This document shows positions 43,761 to 52,579 of a stretch of 53,199 nt of DNA, one piece after another. The stretch is from contig JANQHI010000018.1 of NCBI GenBank assembly GCA_028282705.1, positions 1 through 53,199 of the forward strand, read 5' to 3'. Every line of letters starts with the position of its first letter. Position 1 is the first letter of the stretch. The notes beneath the pieces are model-generated. The model had not been told where the DNA came from and ran no database searches. It saw only the letters and a program-made list of their open reading frames with translations. Source of the stretch: Prolixibacteraceae bacterium (GTDB lineage Bacteria > Bacteroidota > Bacteroidia > Bacteroidales > Prolixibacteraceae). The position numbers and the translations under genes are program-made.

Positions 43761-45161
43761 CTATTGCATTGGGTTTTGAACTAACTGTCCGGGAGATGAA
43801 TCAATTTCTTGCTGTGGAATTGGATATAGCAACCTGATATCATTTTCAGTATAACCTAGAGTTGAATGAAAAGCAGCCATCACTTCCTTAGCCTTTCCAA
43901 AACGTAGCAAATCTGGCCATCTTTTATTCTCCGCAACAAATTCTTTACGGCGTTCATTTAATAATATATCCTCAAAAGTACCGGGTAAGTCAGCAGAAGA
44001 TATTGTTAGTCCAGCTCTTTCCCTAACCTCGTCAATTAAATCATAAGCTTCTGTTCCTTCTCCAATAGCTTCTGCAAGCATAAGTAAAACATCTGCATAC
44101 CTGAATACTACGAAGTTATTATCACTGTCAAAAACTAAATTCTGTGTTCCATCATACTTCTTAATATATTCCGCTCCTTCGGCAGTTAATCCGAAAGTCT
44201 CATCATATCTTTCATCATCAACTTCAAAAATTGATAACGCATCAGTTGTAACATCCTGTGGAACATTGCCGTCGCCAATACCTCCAGTCAGTCGTAGTGG
44301 AGATGAATAGTACTCTGTATAAGAACCTCCTGTTCCTGTACCACCCGACTTATACTGTATTTCAAAGATAGATTCAATACTATTTTCGTTTGACACCCCC
44401 CATAAGTCTTCGTATTCCGGTACCAGTTCATACCCTTTGGTCATCACCCTTCTCAGGGCAGCTTCAGCTTCGACATTTTTCCCATTAGTAAGTTGAACAA
44501 GTCCTAATAAACAACCTGCTGCACCACTTGTTACACGGCTTATATTATCAGCATCATAAGAGTCAGGCAATAATCCCTCTGCTTCCTCCAAATCCAGAGC
44601 TATCTTGTCATAAATAACATCTGCTGTGACCTGTTCGATTTCAACATCAGGACTTATAACTTCCTTAAACTGGTAGGCTATATTTCCAAAAGTGACAGCC
44701 AGACTATAATAAGCAAGTGACCTGATAAATAAAGCTTCACCTTTAACGCGATCCTTTAGACCAGGAGTAGTAAAATCTATACCTCCTAGTCTATCAAGGA
44801 TAGTATTAGTTCTTGCGATAGTTTTATAACCACCTGACCACGTACTGTACAGTTCAGAAGCTGTTGTTATTTCGGTAAATAATGTTATTCTTTCGAGCGA
44901 TTCTGATAAACCAGTAGCTCCTGCACCGTTAGTAGTATTATCAGACCTCATTTCGTGCAGTAACATATAATTTCTGCCGAACATAGTATTGTCGGCTAAT
45001 CCTGCATATGCACCATTGAGGGCTATAATAAAATCATTCTGTGTTAAATAGAAATTATCCACGTTTCTTTCGGAGTAGGGAGCTAGAGCAGTAAACTCTT
45101 CGCAAGACCATAGAGAAAGCAATGCGATAAAAACAACAAATAATATTTTATATTTTTTCAT
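43761..45161 (-). CDS. SusD/RagB family surface glycan-binding lipoprotein
   Basis: 466-residue outer-membrane lipoprotein (lipobox LSLWSC near residue 19). SusD hallmarks: tetratricopeptide-like helical N-terminal half (YLTQNDFIIALNGAYAGLAD, ALFIRSLAYYSLAVTFGNIA) and C-terminal DVLLMLAEAIGEG and LNERRKEFVAENKRWPDLLR. It forms the lid of the SusC channel. It starts 25 bp after the SusC stop. ATG 45161 is chosen over 45170. It is shorter than many SusD proteins (500+ residues). Confidence 0.94.
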   Translation of the reverse strand: MKKYKILFVVFIALLSLWSCEEFTALAPYSERNVDNFYLTQNDFIIALNGAYAGLADNTMFGRNYMLLHEMRSDNTTNGAGATGLSESLERITLFTEITTASELYSTWSGGYKTIARTNTILDRLGGIDFTTPGLKDRVKGEALFIRSLAYYSLAVTFGNIAYQFKEVISPDVEIEQVTADVIYDKIALDLEEAEGLLPDSYDADNISRVTSGAAGCLLGLVQLTNGKNVEAEAALRRVMTKGYELVPEYEDLWGVSNENSIESIFEIQYKSGGTGTGGSYTEYYSSPLRLTGGIGDGNVPQDVTTDALSIFEVDDERYDETFGLTAEGAEYIKKYDGTQNLVFDSDNNFVVFRYADVLLMLAEAIGEGTEAYDLIDEVRERAGLTISSADLPGTFEDILLNERRKEFVAENKRWPDLLRFGKAKEVMAAFHSTLGYTENDIRLLYPIPQQEIDSSPGQLVQNPMQ

Positions 45162-45186
45162 GATATTCATGCTTTATAATTATCAA

Positions 45187-48100
45187 TTAAAAGGTGACAT
45201 TTACACCTACCTGAAATGCTCTGGACAATGGATATGCTCCATAATCTTCTCCAGATGTGAGACTTGCACCTTGAGCAAGATTAACTTCAGGGTTAAACCC
45301 TATGTAATCAGTCCATATTGCCACATTTGAAACAGAAGCAAAAACGCGTAGACTCTGAACAGGTAGCTTACCTTTTGGTATATTATATCCCAGAGTTATA
45401 TTCTTTAGCTTAATATAAGACCCATCTTCAACCTGGTAGGATGATGGCCGGTTATTATTGCCACCTGAAATACGGTCTGCCTTTGGAATTTTACCATTGC
45501 CGGGATCTTCCGGAGATCTCCAACGCTCATTCAAAAGAGCATAGCTGTTAAAGTTTGCTTCACCATTGAATAAATGTCTGCGGGTAAGGTTAAGAACTTC
45601 CCGGCCCTCAACACCATTGAAGAATATTGAAAAGTCAAAATTCTTAAACGCAAAAGAGTTATTAATACCCCACACAAAGTCAGGATGATAACTTCCAATA
45701 ACTGTTCTGTCATCAGGTGTGATAAACCCATCTCCATTTACATCTCTAAATTGAAAATCACCTGGAGTAGGATCCCCTTGTGTATCGACAGGGGCATTGT
45801 TAATTTCTTCCTGTGTCTGGAATATGCCAACAACTTCGTACCCGTAATAACTACCAATTGGATCACCAATTCTAGTAATATGCCTTATTCCTGCTGCTCC
45901 TTTCACCAGGATTGGATCCTTTTCAGGCCCCAGTGCCAGAACTTCATTTTTATTTATACTGAAATTAACATCAGTTGTCCAGTTAAAATCACCCACAATA
46001 TTACGTGAAGATATCTGTACTTCGAATCCTTTGTTTTCAACTTTACCAATATTAGCAAGTGTAGATGTAAAACCCGTTACCGCTGGGATATTTACATTTA
46101 ATAGAAGATCTGTTGTATGACTCCTATACCAGTCGAATGTACCATACATACGGTTTTCTAACAAAGCGAAGTCAAGTCCAACATTAAACTGTCTTGTTGT
46201 TTCCCAGGTAAGCTCCCTGTTACTAAAGCTAATAGGAATAGCACCCGGCACGACAGCACCTCCTATAACATAGTTTGCATTTGTTAGGAGCCCTATTGAA
46301 CCATAATTTGGGATTAGAAAATTACCTGTAACACCATAACTGAATCTTGGTTTTAAAGTATTGATTACTGATTGATTCTGCATAAATCCTTCCTTATGGA
46401 GTAGCCATCCTAATGAAAAGGAAGGGAAAATACCCGTTTGGTTTTCTGCCCCAAATCGTGAGGACCTGTCGGAACGGATTGTGGCTGTTAATAAGTATTT
46501 ACTCTTAAAAACATAATTAAACCTGGCCAGCATTGATATCAGAGACCACTCTTCTATACTTTGTGAACCGCCAGTAATAATACCTCCACCAACGGTTTGA
46601 ACCTGGTCATCCGGAAATTGTTCAGCAACAACACGGTTACGCTCATCTCTTTGTTTTTGTGCGGTAAAACCAACAAGAGCTGTTAACTTATTATCGGCGT
46701 TAAACTCTTTAGAGTAATTAAGTGTATTTTCCCAGAGCCAGTTAAAACTCATTGCACCATCTGCCTGTGCTATTGGTCTTGGGTCTCCACCACGATAATA
46801 GAGTTGTGTCCCCTGATAGAATGACCTTTGCAACTGATCAAGGTCAAAACCAAGAAGAGATTTAAATTTAAGATTATCTATAATTTCATAGTTGGCGTTA
46901 AGATTACCGTAAATACGATTATTCATTAAGTGATCGTTGATATACTCCATTACTGCCAGTGGATGGTTTGTGGTAGTCATACCTCCACCAAGCCTGTTAT
47001 GACTATTATCAGTCTGCGCAAATGTAACACCATCATCGAGATATGGAGAGATTACCGGAGACTGCGTCATTGCAGAATAAATTATTCCAGGTGGATCTGC
47101 GAAGTATGGTGCACTGGCTGCTTTACGATTATGATCTGTTAAAGCAGCATTAAGCGCAAGGTTTATATCTAGTTTATCAGTTATATAAGTTGTCAGATTG
47201 GTATTTATCGAATATCTTTTGAAACCGGAGCCTTCAATAATACCTGTTTGATTCATATGACCAACTCCCAAAAAATATGTTGATTTTTCAGAACCACCAC
47301 TAACGGATAGGTTATAGTTTTGCAGAATTGAATTCGATAAAACCAGGCTTAACCAGTCAGTATCTGTTCCATCCCAGTTTACATATGCTTCAGGGATTAA
47401 GTGCATGCCTGTAGCTCCGTTAGCTGCCCGACCATTATTATTGTCAGGGCTATAGTCTGGGTTATAAAAAGGGCTTGACGGATTGGTAGGGTCCTGTTGA
47501 CGCAAGTAGGTATTATTCCTGGCGTCTTTGGTAAATTCAATAAGTTCTTCCGCATTCATTAGGTCTGGTACATTAAATGGAGTCTGTACTCCTGCAGTAG
47601 TGCTGAAAGTTATTTGAGGAGCCTGCTCCTTTTTTCCTCTCTTGGTTGTAATAAGTATCACCCCATTCGAACCACGAGATCCATAGATGGCGGCAGCTGA
47701 AGCATCTTTTAATACTTCAATTGATTCAATATCGTTTGTATTCAAAGTTGCCAATGGGTTTATCTTTGTTGTAGGAAAGCTTGACCTTTGTCTACCTGCT
47801 TGTAACTGGTTTCTATGATTTTGAGAGATAGGTACTCCATCAATAACATACAGTGGATCATTCCCGGCAGATATAGATCCTGTTCCCCTAATACGTATTT
47901 GAGACGCTGAACCTGGATCACCATTTGATTCGGCCACATTAACCCCTGCCAGTCGACCCTGCAGTGCTGTTTCTATACTGGCAGTTGGCAAACTTTCCAT
48001 ATTAAAGGATTGAGGGCTGATAGATACAATGGATCCTGATACTTCTGTTCTCAACTGTGTTCCATAACCAACAGCAACCACTTCTTCAATGCCGATGGCA

Positions 48101-48714
48101 TCCATCTTCATAGTTATATCAATGGTAGCCTGATTGCCAACTTCAACCTCCTGGGTTAACATTCCCACAAATGAGAATTGTAGGGTGGCATTCCCAGGTA
48201 CATTTGAAATGGAATAATTTCCATCCACGTTGGTAACCGTTCCATTTGTAGTACCTTTTATAAGCACTGTAACACCAGGTATTGGTTCGCCGGCTTCGTC
48301 GGTTACTGTTCCTGAGATAAAGGTTTGTTTTTGTGGGTTTTCTGTCAGAAGTTTAGGAGCAAGAATAATTTTCCGGTCAGATATTGTATAAACGATATCA
48401 GTTCCATCAAATAATTTATCAAGAATTTCGTCGACTTTTTTGTTTTCAAAAGAAACCGACACCTCTCGGTTCGTATCTACCAACTTTTCATTAAAAAGGA
48501 AGAAGAACTCAGAGTTTTTTTCAATCTCATCTAAAACATTGACCAGCTTAGTTTTAGAAAAGCTGAGCGTAAGCCTCGTTTTTTGGGAGTAGCTTTCATT
48601 AGCAAAAGATTGAAGGATAACTGCGAAAATTAGAAATAATGTAATTCTCATAATCCTAAAAGTTTTTCTTAGAACGTGAATACTACATTCATGAAATGTT
48701 TTAGTTTTTTTCAT
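45187..48714 (-). CDS. SusC/RagA family TonB-dependent transporter with STN domain
   Basis: 1175-residue outer-membrane transporter. A signal region (about 1-44) precedes the secretin/TonB N-terminal (STN) domain (about 45-115, LVNVLDEIEKNSEFFFLFNE). A carboxypeptidase D-like beta domain (about 135-215, VLIKGTTNGTVTNVDGNYSI) and the plug (about 220-350, VLKDASAAAIYGSRGSNGVI) follow, then the barrel ending in aromatic VNVTF. The STN domain implies signalling to the FecR protein encoded just upstream. ATG 48714 is preferred over the frame start at 48801. ExbB/ExbD from 2-4.6 kb could energise it. Confidence 0.95.
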   Translation of the reverse strand: MKKTKTFHECSIHVLRKTFRIMRITLFLIFAVILQSFANESYSQKTRLTLSFSKTKLVNVLDEIEKNSEFFFLFNEKLVDTNREVSVSFENKKVDEILDKLFDGTDIVYTISDRKIILAPKLLTENPQKQTFISGTVTDEAGEPIPGVTVLIKGTTNGTVTNVDGNYSISNVPGNATLQFSFVGMLTQEVEVGNQATIDITMKMDAIGIEEVVAVGYGTQLRTEVSGSIVSISPQSFNMESLPTASIETALQGRLAGVNVAESNGDPGSASQIRIRGTGSISAGNDPLYVIDGVPISQNHRNQLQAGRQRSSFPTTKINPLATLNTNDIESIEVLKDASAAAIYGSRGSNGVILITTKRGKKEQAPQITFSTTAGVQTPFNVPDLMNAEELIEFTKDARNNTYLRQQDPTNPSSPFYNPDYSPDNNNGRAANGATGMHLIPEAYVNWDGTDTDWLSLVLSNSILQNYNLSVSGGSEKSTYFLGVGHMNQTGIIEGSGFKRYSINTNLTTYITDKLDINLALNAALTDHNRKAASAPYFADPPGIIYSAMTQSPVISPYLDDGVTFAQTDNSHNRLGGGMTTTNHPLAVMEYINDHLMNNRIYGNLNANYEIIDNLKFKSLLGFDLDQLQRSFYQGTQLYYRGGDPRPIAQADGAMSFNWLWENTLNYSKEFNADNKLTALVGFTAQKQRDERNRVVAEQFPDDQVQTVGGGIITGGSQSIEEWSLISMLARFNYVFKSKYLLTATIRSDRSSRFGAENQTGIFPSFSLGWLLHKEGFMQNQSVINTLKPRFSYGVTGNFLIPNYGSIGLLTNANYVIGGAVVPGAIPISFSNRELTWETTRQFNVGLDFALLENRMYGTFDWYRSHTTDLLLNVNIPAVTGFTSTLANIGKVENKGFEVQISSRNIVGDFNWTTDVNFSINKNEVLALGPEKDPILVKGAAGIRHITRIGDPIGSYYGYEVVGIFQTQEEINNAPVDTQGDPTPGDFQFRDVNGDGFITPDDRTVIGSYHPDFVWGINNSFAFKNFDFSIFFNGVEGREVLNLTRRHLFNGEANFNSYALLNERWRSPEDPGNGKIPKADRISGGNNNRPSSYQVEDGSYIKLKNITLGYNIPKGKLPVQSLRVFASVSNVAIWTDYIGFNPEVNLAQGASLTSGEDYGAYPLSRAFQVGVNVTF

Positions 48715-48761
48715 AAATTTGAATTGTTGAATGTTAAAAAAAATTTTACGAAGTTTTTTTG

Positions 48762-48792
48762 AAGGAAATCGTGGCTGCGATTTCCTTTTTTT
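48762..48792 (+). terminator. Plus-strand terminator-like hairpin in the susC leader
   Basis: AAGGAAATCG (48762-48771) pairs with CGATTTCCTT (48778-48787) around a 6-nt loop, and on the plus strand runs into TTTTTTT to 48792. On the susC-coding minus strand no T run follows. It could terminate an antisense RNA from the 5' end of susC; a TAAATTTG (-7-like) lies at 48714-48721 on the plus strand. On the coding strand it is simply a 5'-UTR hairpin. Confidence 0.6.
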
Positions 48793-48844
48793 CTTTATCA
48801 AGGTCCATTACTTAGTTTCATTCTTTTAGGTTTTGATTAGATTC

Positions 48845-49891
48845 TTAAATATTCTTTTTGTATAGTAATACCTTCTTTCTTTTTACTGTTCCATCATTAG
48901 CTTGTTTCCTGTCAATAATCCGGTATCGGATAGGTGATGTCATACCTATGAAACGAATCACCTCTTCAAGTGAATCATCCTGGAATATTCCACGAAAGGT
49001 GTAGGCTTTTAACTCTTCATCTACCACTTCTACATTAACATTGTACCAACGGCTGATGCGCCGTGCCACTTCATCCATGGAATCTCCTCTGAAAATTAGT
49101 TTGCCTTCTTTCCATCCTGAATATTTTGAGGCATCTGTTTCATTAATATGTATTCCACTTTCCCTTAACACTAAGCGTTCATTTGGTTTCATTTCAACAC
49201 TTGAAGAAAGTCCAGGCATAGAAAACCCGACTTTCCCTTCTTCCAGTACCAATTCCATGTATTTTTCATCAGGATAAGCACTTAGGTTGAATTTTGTTCC
49301 CAATACCTTTACTTTAGAATTTCCTGACGCCACTTCAAAGGGACGGTCTGCATCATGTGCCACATTAAACCAGGCTTCTCCTTTTAAAACAATCAGCCTG
49401 TTCTTGCTGAATGGCATGCTATATTCCATGGAAGAACCACTGTTTAACCAGCCCTGAGTGCCATCAGGCAAGGAAAAACTGATGCGAGAGCCCAATGGCG
49501 CAAAAAGAGTTGAAGTCACAGGAACTTCGGCAATTACAACCTCCTCCTGATATTTGTCCGTAAACCAGATCACTCCTGCAATAAGTACCGGTATTAACAA
49601 AACTGCAGCAGCCACAGAGTACCACCGGTAAATTCTTTTTACTACAGTATCCTTTTTATGATTTTCGTTTATATGTATGGTATGGTGTATTCGATCCAAT
49701 AAATAAGAAAGGTTATGATTTTCTTCAGGATGATTTTTCAGGTATTCGTTAAATTCCTGCTGGATATGTTTTTTGAATTCCCTGTTTCCCTCTTTTTCTG
49801 TAAAAAGGGAATAAATGTATTTTTCTTCCTCTACATCGGAAAGCCCTTTACTAAAGCGTTGTAATTTTTCTATATCTGTTTTATTGATCAT
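48845..49891 (-). CDS. FecR-family anti-sigma factor
   Basis: 348 residues: cytoplasmic N terminus (about 1-85) that would hold the sigma factor, one membrane helix (about 90-108, AAAVLLIPVLIAGVIWF), and a periplasmic FecR domain (about 120-310; LPDGTQGWLNSGSSMEY, LKGEAWFNVAHDADRPFEVA, VKVLGTKFNLSAY) plus a C-terminal STN-like segment (about 260-330). Ligand-bound SusC would signal through it. It lies between sigma and susC on the same strand; a hairpin precedes its start. Confidence 0.93.
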   Translation of the reverse strand: MINKTDIEKLQRFSKGLSDVEEEKYIYSLFTEKEGNREFKKHIQQEFNEYLKNHPEENHNLSYLLDRIHHTIHINENHKKDTVVKRIYRWYSVAAAVLLIPVLIAGVIWFTDKYQEEVVIAEVPVTSTLFAPLGSRISFSLPDGTQGWLNSGSSMEYSMPFSKNRLIVLKGEAWFNVAHDADRPFEVASGNSKVKVLGTKFNLSAYPDEKYMELVLEEGKVGFSMPGLSSSVEMKPNERLVLRESGIHINETDASKYSGWKEGKLIFRGDSMDEVARRISRWYNVNVEVVDEELKAYTFRGIFQDDSLEEVIRFIGMTSPIRYRIIDRKQANDGTVKRKKVLLYKKNI

Positions 49892-49902
49892 TCTTCATTC
49901 TT

Positions 49903-49936
49903 AAAAAATCCTCCTTGAAATTAAGGAGGTTTTTTT
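49903..49936. terminator. Bidirectional hairpin between sigma and fecR
   Basis: CCTCCTT (49910-49916) pairs with AAGGAGG (49923-49929), flanked by A and T runs that allow termination on either strand. On the minus strand the AAGGAGG-type sequence that precedes the fecR ATG by 18 nt is within the stem. It either attenuates read-through from the sigma gene or hides a Shine-Dalgarno-like site. Confidence 0.7.
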
Positions 49937-50094
49937 AAGCTAACTAAACTATCTATGTGAAAAGACAACTTTCTTTTCCCTTTAAAAGTAGTAGGAACTA
50001 AAGGGGGGAATCTCACGAAAAAAATGATTTTTTTTCATATTTTTTCGCCATACATACACAAACAATTAATAGATAGTGCTTTACAAAGCCTTGT

Positions 50095-50682
50095 TTATTG
50101 AATAAAAAAAGCGAAGAATAACAAAAGTGCAAAATTTGTACCAGATAACTTCTTACGCAAAAATTTTAGGGCCAACGATATTTGGTTATCGATTGTTCCC
50201 GAAGCCAGGTTCATTTCCGCAGCAATTTCTTTGGTGCTTTTTCCTTCTTTTCTGCTTTTTATGAAGATTAAGCGTTGTTTTTCCGGTAGTTGATCAATTA
50301 ATTTTTCAACATGCTCAAATGTAGTTTTATATTCCAGTTGTTCTTCCAGGTTTAATGTTGAATTAGTGGCGCCATTCTGTTCTTCCAGAAATTTTTCATG
50401 AATCTGTTTTTTTCTGAAAATCTGACACATTTCATGATAGGCAATGGTAAAAAGGAAGGATTTAAACGAAGATTCTTTTTTTAAGTTTTTCCGGTTTTCC
50501 CAGATTTTCAAAAAAACATTTTGCACGAGGCCTTCCGTCTCTTCTTTTGATTTTAAATAGCTTAATGCAAATCCAAATAAACGATCTCCATATTTTTTGA
50601 ATATCTGGTCAAAAGCTCCAATATCTCCTTTTTGGAGTTTTTCCACCAGTTCATAATCGGATTTGTATTCGTTTATTTCCAT
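50095..50682 (-). CDS. ECF sigma factor of the SusCD locus
   Basis: 195 residues. Region 2: FKKYGDRLFGFALSYLKSKE then GLVQNVFLKIWENR. Region 4: LPEKQRLIFIKSRKEGKSTK then EIAAEMNLASGTIDNQISLA. This is the Bacteroidota FecI-like (Sus locus) ECF type. A short hydrophobic C-terminal tail (FALLLFFAFFIQ) is unusual for a soluble sigma factor. It pairs with the FecR protein encoded 203 bp downstream on the same strand. Confidence 0.93.
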   Translation of the reverse strand: MEINEYKSDYELVEKLQKGDIGAFDQIFKKYGDRLFGFALSYLKSKEETEGLVQNVFLKIWENRKNLKKESSFKSFLFTIAYHEMCQIFRKKQIHEKFLEEQNGATNSTLNLEEQLEYKTTFEHVEKLIDQLPEKQRLIFIKSRKEGKSTKEIAAEMNLASGTIDNQISLALKFLRKKLSGTNFALLLFFAFFIQ

Positions 50683-50700
50683 TTAAGTTAAGATTAATCG

Positions 50701-50735
50701 CAAAAATAATTTTTTTTTTGAAAAAATAGGCAAAA
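50701..50735 (-). promoter_or_regulatory. Candidate promoter of the ECF sigma gene
   Basis: On the minus strand a TTTTG (50735-50731, -33-like) and TATTTTTG (50708-50701, exact TAnnTTTG) are 22 bp apart. The sigma ATG at 50682 lies 18 bp downstream. The spacing is slightly long. Confidence 0.5.
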
Positions 50736-50778
50736 CATTACTGAGTGCCCCTATTTCAATTTTTAATATTTTACAAAT

Positions 50779-50979
50779 TTATCCAATTTGTTTATTCTTG
50801 TTTTGCAGTTTGAAATGGTTGAAATAAAGAGAGACTTTACCGAGAACAAAATTAACGACATTTGAAACAGTCTCGATAGGTACTTCATTAGCAAGCGTGA
50901 CAGAAGTAGCAAACGAATACCTGGCCACGTGCATGGATAAGTTCTTTTTAATTTTGCAAATATCTGCCAGTTCTTTTAA
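50779..50979 (-). pseudogene. Decayed tyrosine recombinase (integrase) fragment
   Basis: 66 codons open on the minus strand without a start codon. The translation begins ELADICKIKKNLSMHVARYS and continues FATSVTLANEVPIETVS, which is the C-terminal catalytic region of Bacteroidota tyrosine integrases (IxKxLTxHxARHTFATTxTLxNGxPIExVSKMLGH). The HxxR pair (HVAR) is retained, but the following LGH and the nucleophilic Tyr region are lost. It is a relic of an integrated element. Confidence 0.8.
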
Positions 50980-50988
50980 TTAAATATC

Positions 50989-51147
50989 CACCCTCGAAGA
51001 AGGTGGTGGTTTTGGTTTGCACAGGGGTGTCATCTTTCCAAAAGATGACACCCATTGCTTACAAAAACACAGAAAGCCAAAATAAGAATATAAAATAAGA
51101 AATAAGGAACAAGAAAAACATGGCCACCATCAAAGAAGGTGGTTTTA
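50989..51147. repeat. Three-hairpin repeat unit with similar ends
   Basis: CCACCCTCGAAGAAGGTGG at 50989-51007 and CCACCATCAAAGAAGGTGG at 51124-51142 are similar 19-bp units, each a CCACC/GGTGG hairpin followed by T-rich sequence. Between them GGGTGTCATCTTT (51025-51037) pairs perfectly with AAAGATGACACCC (51041-51053) around a 3-nt loop. The right unit probably serves as terminator of the lipoprotein gene ending at 51152. The whole 159-bp arrangement may be a small non-coding mobile unit. No coding frame was seen; with the integrase relic it fills the 469-bp gap 50683-51151. Confidence 0.55.
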
Positions 51148-51151
51148 TTGA

Positions 51152-52318
51152 TTATAATAAAATCTTATTTCCGTTTTCTGCATAATTCTCAACAGCTTTA
51201 ATTCTTACATACCGAATTTTTGGTTTTGATTCAACCAAACAATCAAAACCAGCCTCAGCAGTCGCTTTATCCTCATTAGTCAAATCTTCACCACCCGATG
51301 GTTTTGTAAATGTATGGGTACTTAATAAATCCCATTCAGAAAGATCGGTACTGGCTGGAAGCTCAGCAGCACCATAGATTTCAATGGTTTTGGCATTCGA
51401 ACCTCCATAGTAATGACCTGCGCCATTTAAGCGGAACCACATCTTTAATTTTGTAAACTCAAGGACTTTCCCCAAGTCAAAAGTTAAGGTACTCACACTG
51501 CTTGAATAGTCAAATGCTGTATAGGTGGTATATTCACCGTCAAATAAGTTAGAATATTTGGTTTCCCATACCGGTTTTTTTATATCATTGTCTAATTCCA
51601 TAATATTTGATGGGTCAATGGCAATAACTTTCTCCACAAGCTCGGGTTCTGGAATTATTTTCTTAGCAGTCTCATGGGTCGGGATCGTATCTAAACAATT
51701 TTCTTCAGGAAGATAATACGTTAAGTATTCCAGTACACTTCCATATTCACAATTTGTAAGTATCACTTCCTTATCATCGGGTAAAACATTAATCGTTTGA
51801 AGGATGCCATCCTGATCAGTATAATTAAGTGTTACTCCAACTGAATTTTCCGGGCTTGTGCTAAATTTAACCAATGCACCTTCTTCAATGCCATTTATTT
51901 CAACAATGCCTCTATGTAAAAGGTTCTTTTGATATTTATCACCATATACAGTTCCAAAAGCATTAGAGGGAACGGAAATATTACCCTGCAGGCCAGTGGT
52001 TGTGACATTAAAAATTACTGCTCCTTCCTTAACATTAGTGATTTCAGCTTCAACCTCCGCCGTATCGACATTTGAAGAAAGAGGAGTTTCAATTTTTTGA
52101 TCTTCCCACTCAACTACAAATTTATCAATGTTTGGCGTAACAGCCACTTGAGCAGTTACCACACACCTATTTAATCCAGCAATTACCTGAATACTTTCAG
52201 GTTTTATTGAATATGTAATTTCGCCTCCTTCTATATATTCCTGATGTACTTCATCAAATTTTTCACATGAAGCAAGTACAATAAATAGGAGCAGAAAAAA
52301 ATATATTATGTTTTTCAT
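51152..52318 (-). CDS. DUF4998-type lipoprotein with F5/8 type C-like C terminus
   Basis: 388 residues, lipoprotein (lipobox IVLASC near residue 18). Residues about 25-215 look like the DUF4998 beta-rich domain, and about 240-388 like a DUF5000/F5/8 type C carbohydrate-binding domain (WETKYSNLFDGEYTTYTAFD, TLTFDLGKVLEFTKLKMWFR). It is probably a surface glycan-binding protein. The last strand expected from comparison with the neighbouring fragment (GELKFYGQ) is missing, so the 3' end appears cut. Such proteins usually follow susD, so it may belong to another locus beyond the window. Confidence 0.75.
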   Translation of the reverse strand: MKNIIYFFLLLFIVLASCEKFDEVHQEYIEGGEITYSIKPESIQVIAGLNRCVVTAQVAVTPNIDKFVVEWEDQKIETPLSSNVDTAEVEAEITNVKEGAVIFNVTTTGLQGNISVPSNAFGTVYGDKYQKNLLHRGIVEINGIEEGALVKFSTSPENSVGVTLNYTDQDGILQTINVLPDDKEVILTNCEYGSVLEYLTYYLPEENCLDTIPTHETAKKIIPEPELVEKVIAIDPSNIMELDNDIKKPVWETKYSNLFDGEYTTYTAFDYSSSVSTLTFDLGKVLEFTKLKMWFRLNGAGHYYGGSNAKTIEIYGAAELPASTDLSEWDLLSTHTFTKPSGGEDLTNEDKATAEAGFDCLVESKPKIRYVRIKAVENYAENGNKILL

Positions 52319-52334
52319 TTTATTAATCTTTTAT

Positions 52335-52570
52335 TTATTCCTTAACCTGTCCATAGAACTTTAACTCACCGGTATAGCTATATTTTGTGTTGTTAAAGGT
52401 TTTATCAATAGCGATCCTAATGTATCGAACTTCAGGGGCATCAATCGGTATTTCGCATTCGAATCCATTGTCTGCATAAGCTTTATCTTCTGTTGTTAGG
52501 TCAGCGGAAATGGGTAAGCCTGATTGCTTTGTAATATCATATGTTCCTAAGTAACTGTTAGGAAATTTGT
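52335..52570 (-). pseudogene. F5/8 type C-like fragment truncated by the IS element
   Basis: About 75 codons of real coding sequence, from SYLGTYDITKQSGLPISADL through ELKFYGQVKE, homologous to the C-terminal domain of the next gene (RYIRI versus RYVRI; LTTEDKAYADNGFEC versus LTNEDKATAEAGFDC). The open frame continues to 52637, but its first 25-30 codons appear to be IS sequence. The junction is placed at roughly 52553-52580 by loss of homology; exact IS end not determined. Confidence 0.75.
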
Positions 52571-52579
52571 CGAAAAGAA

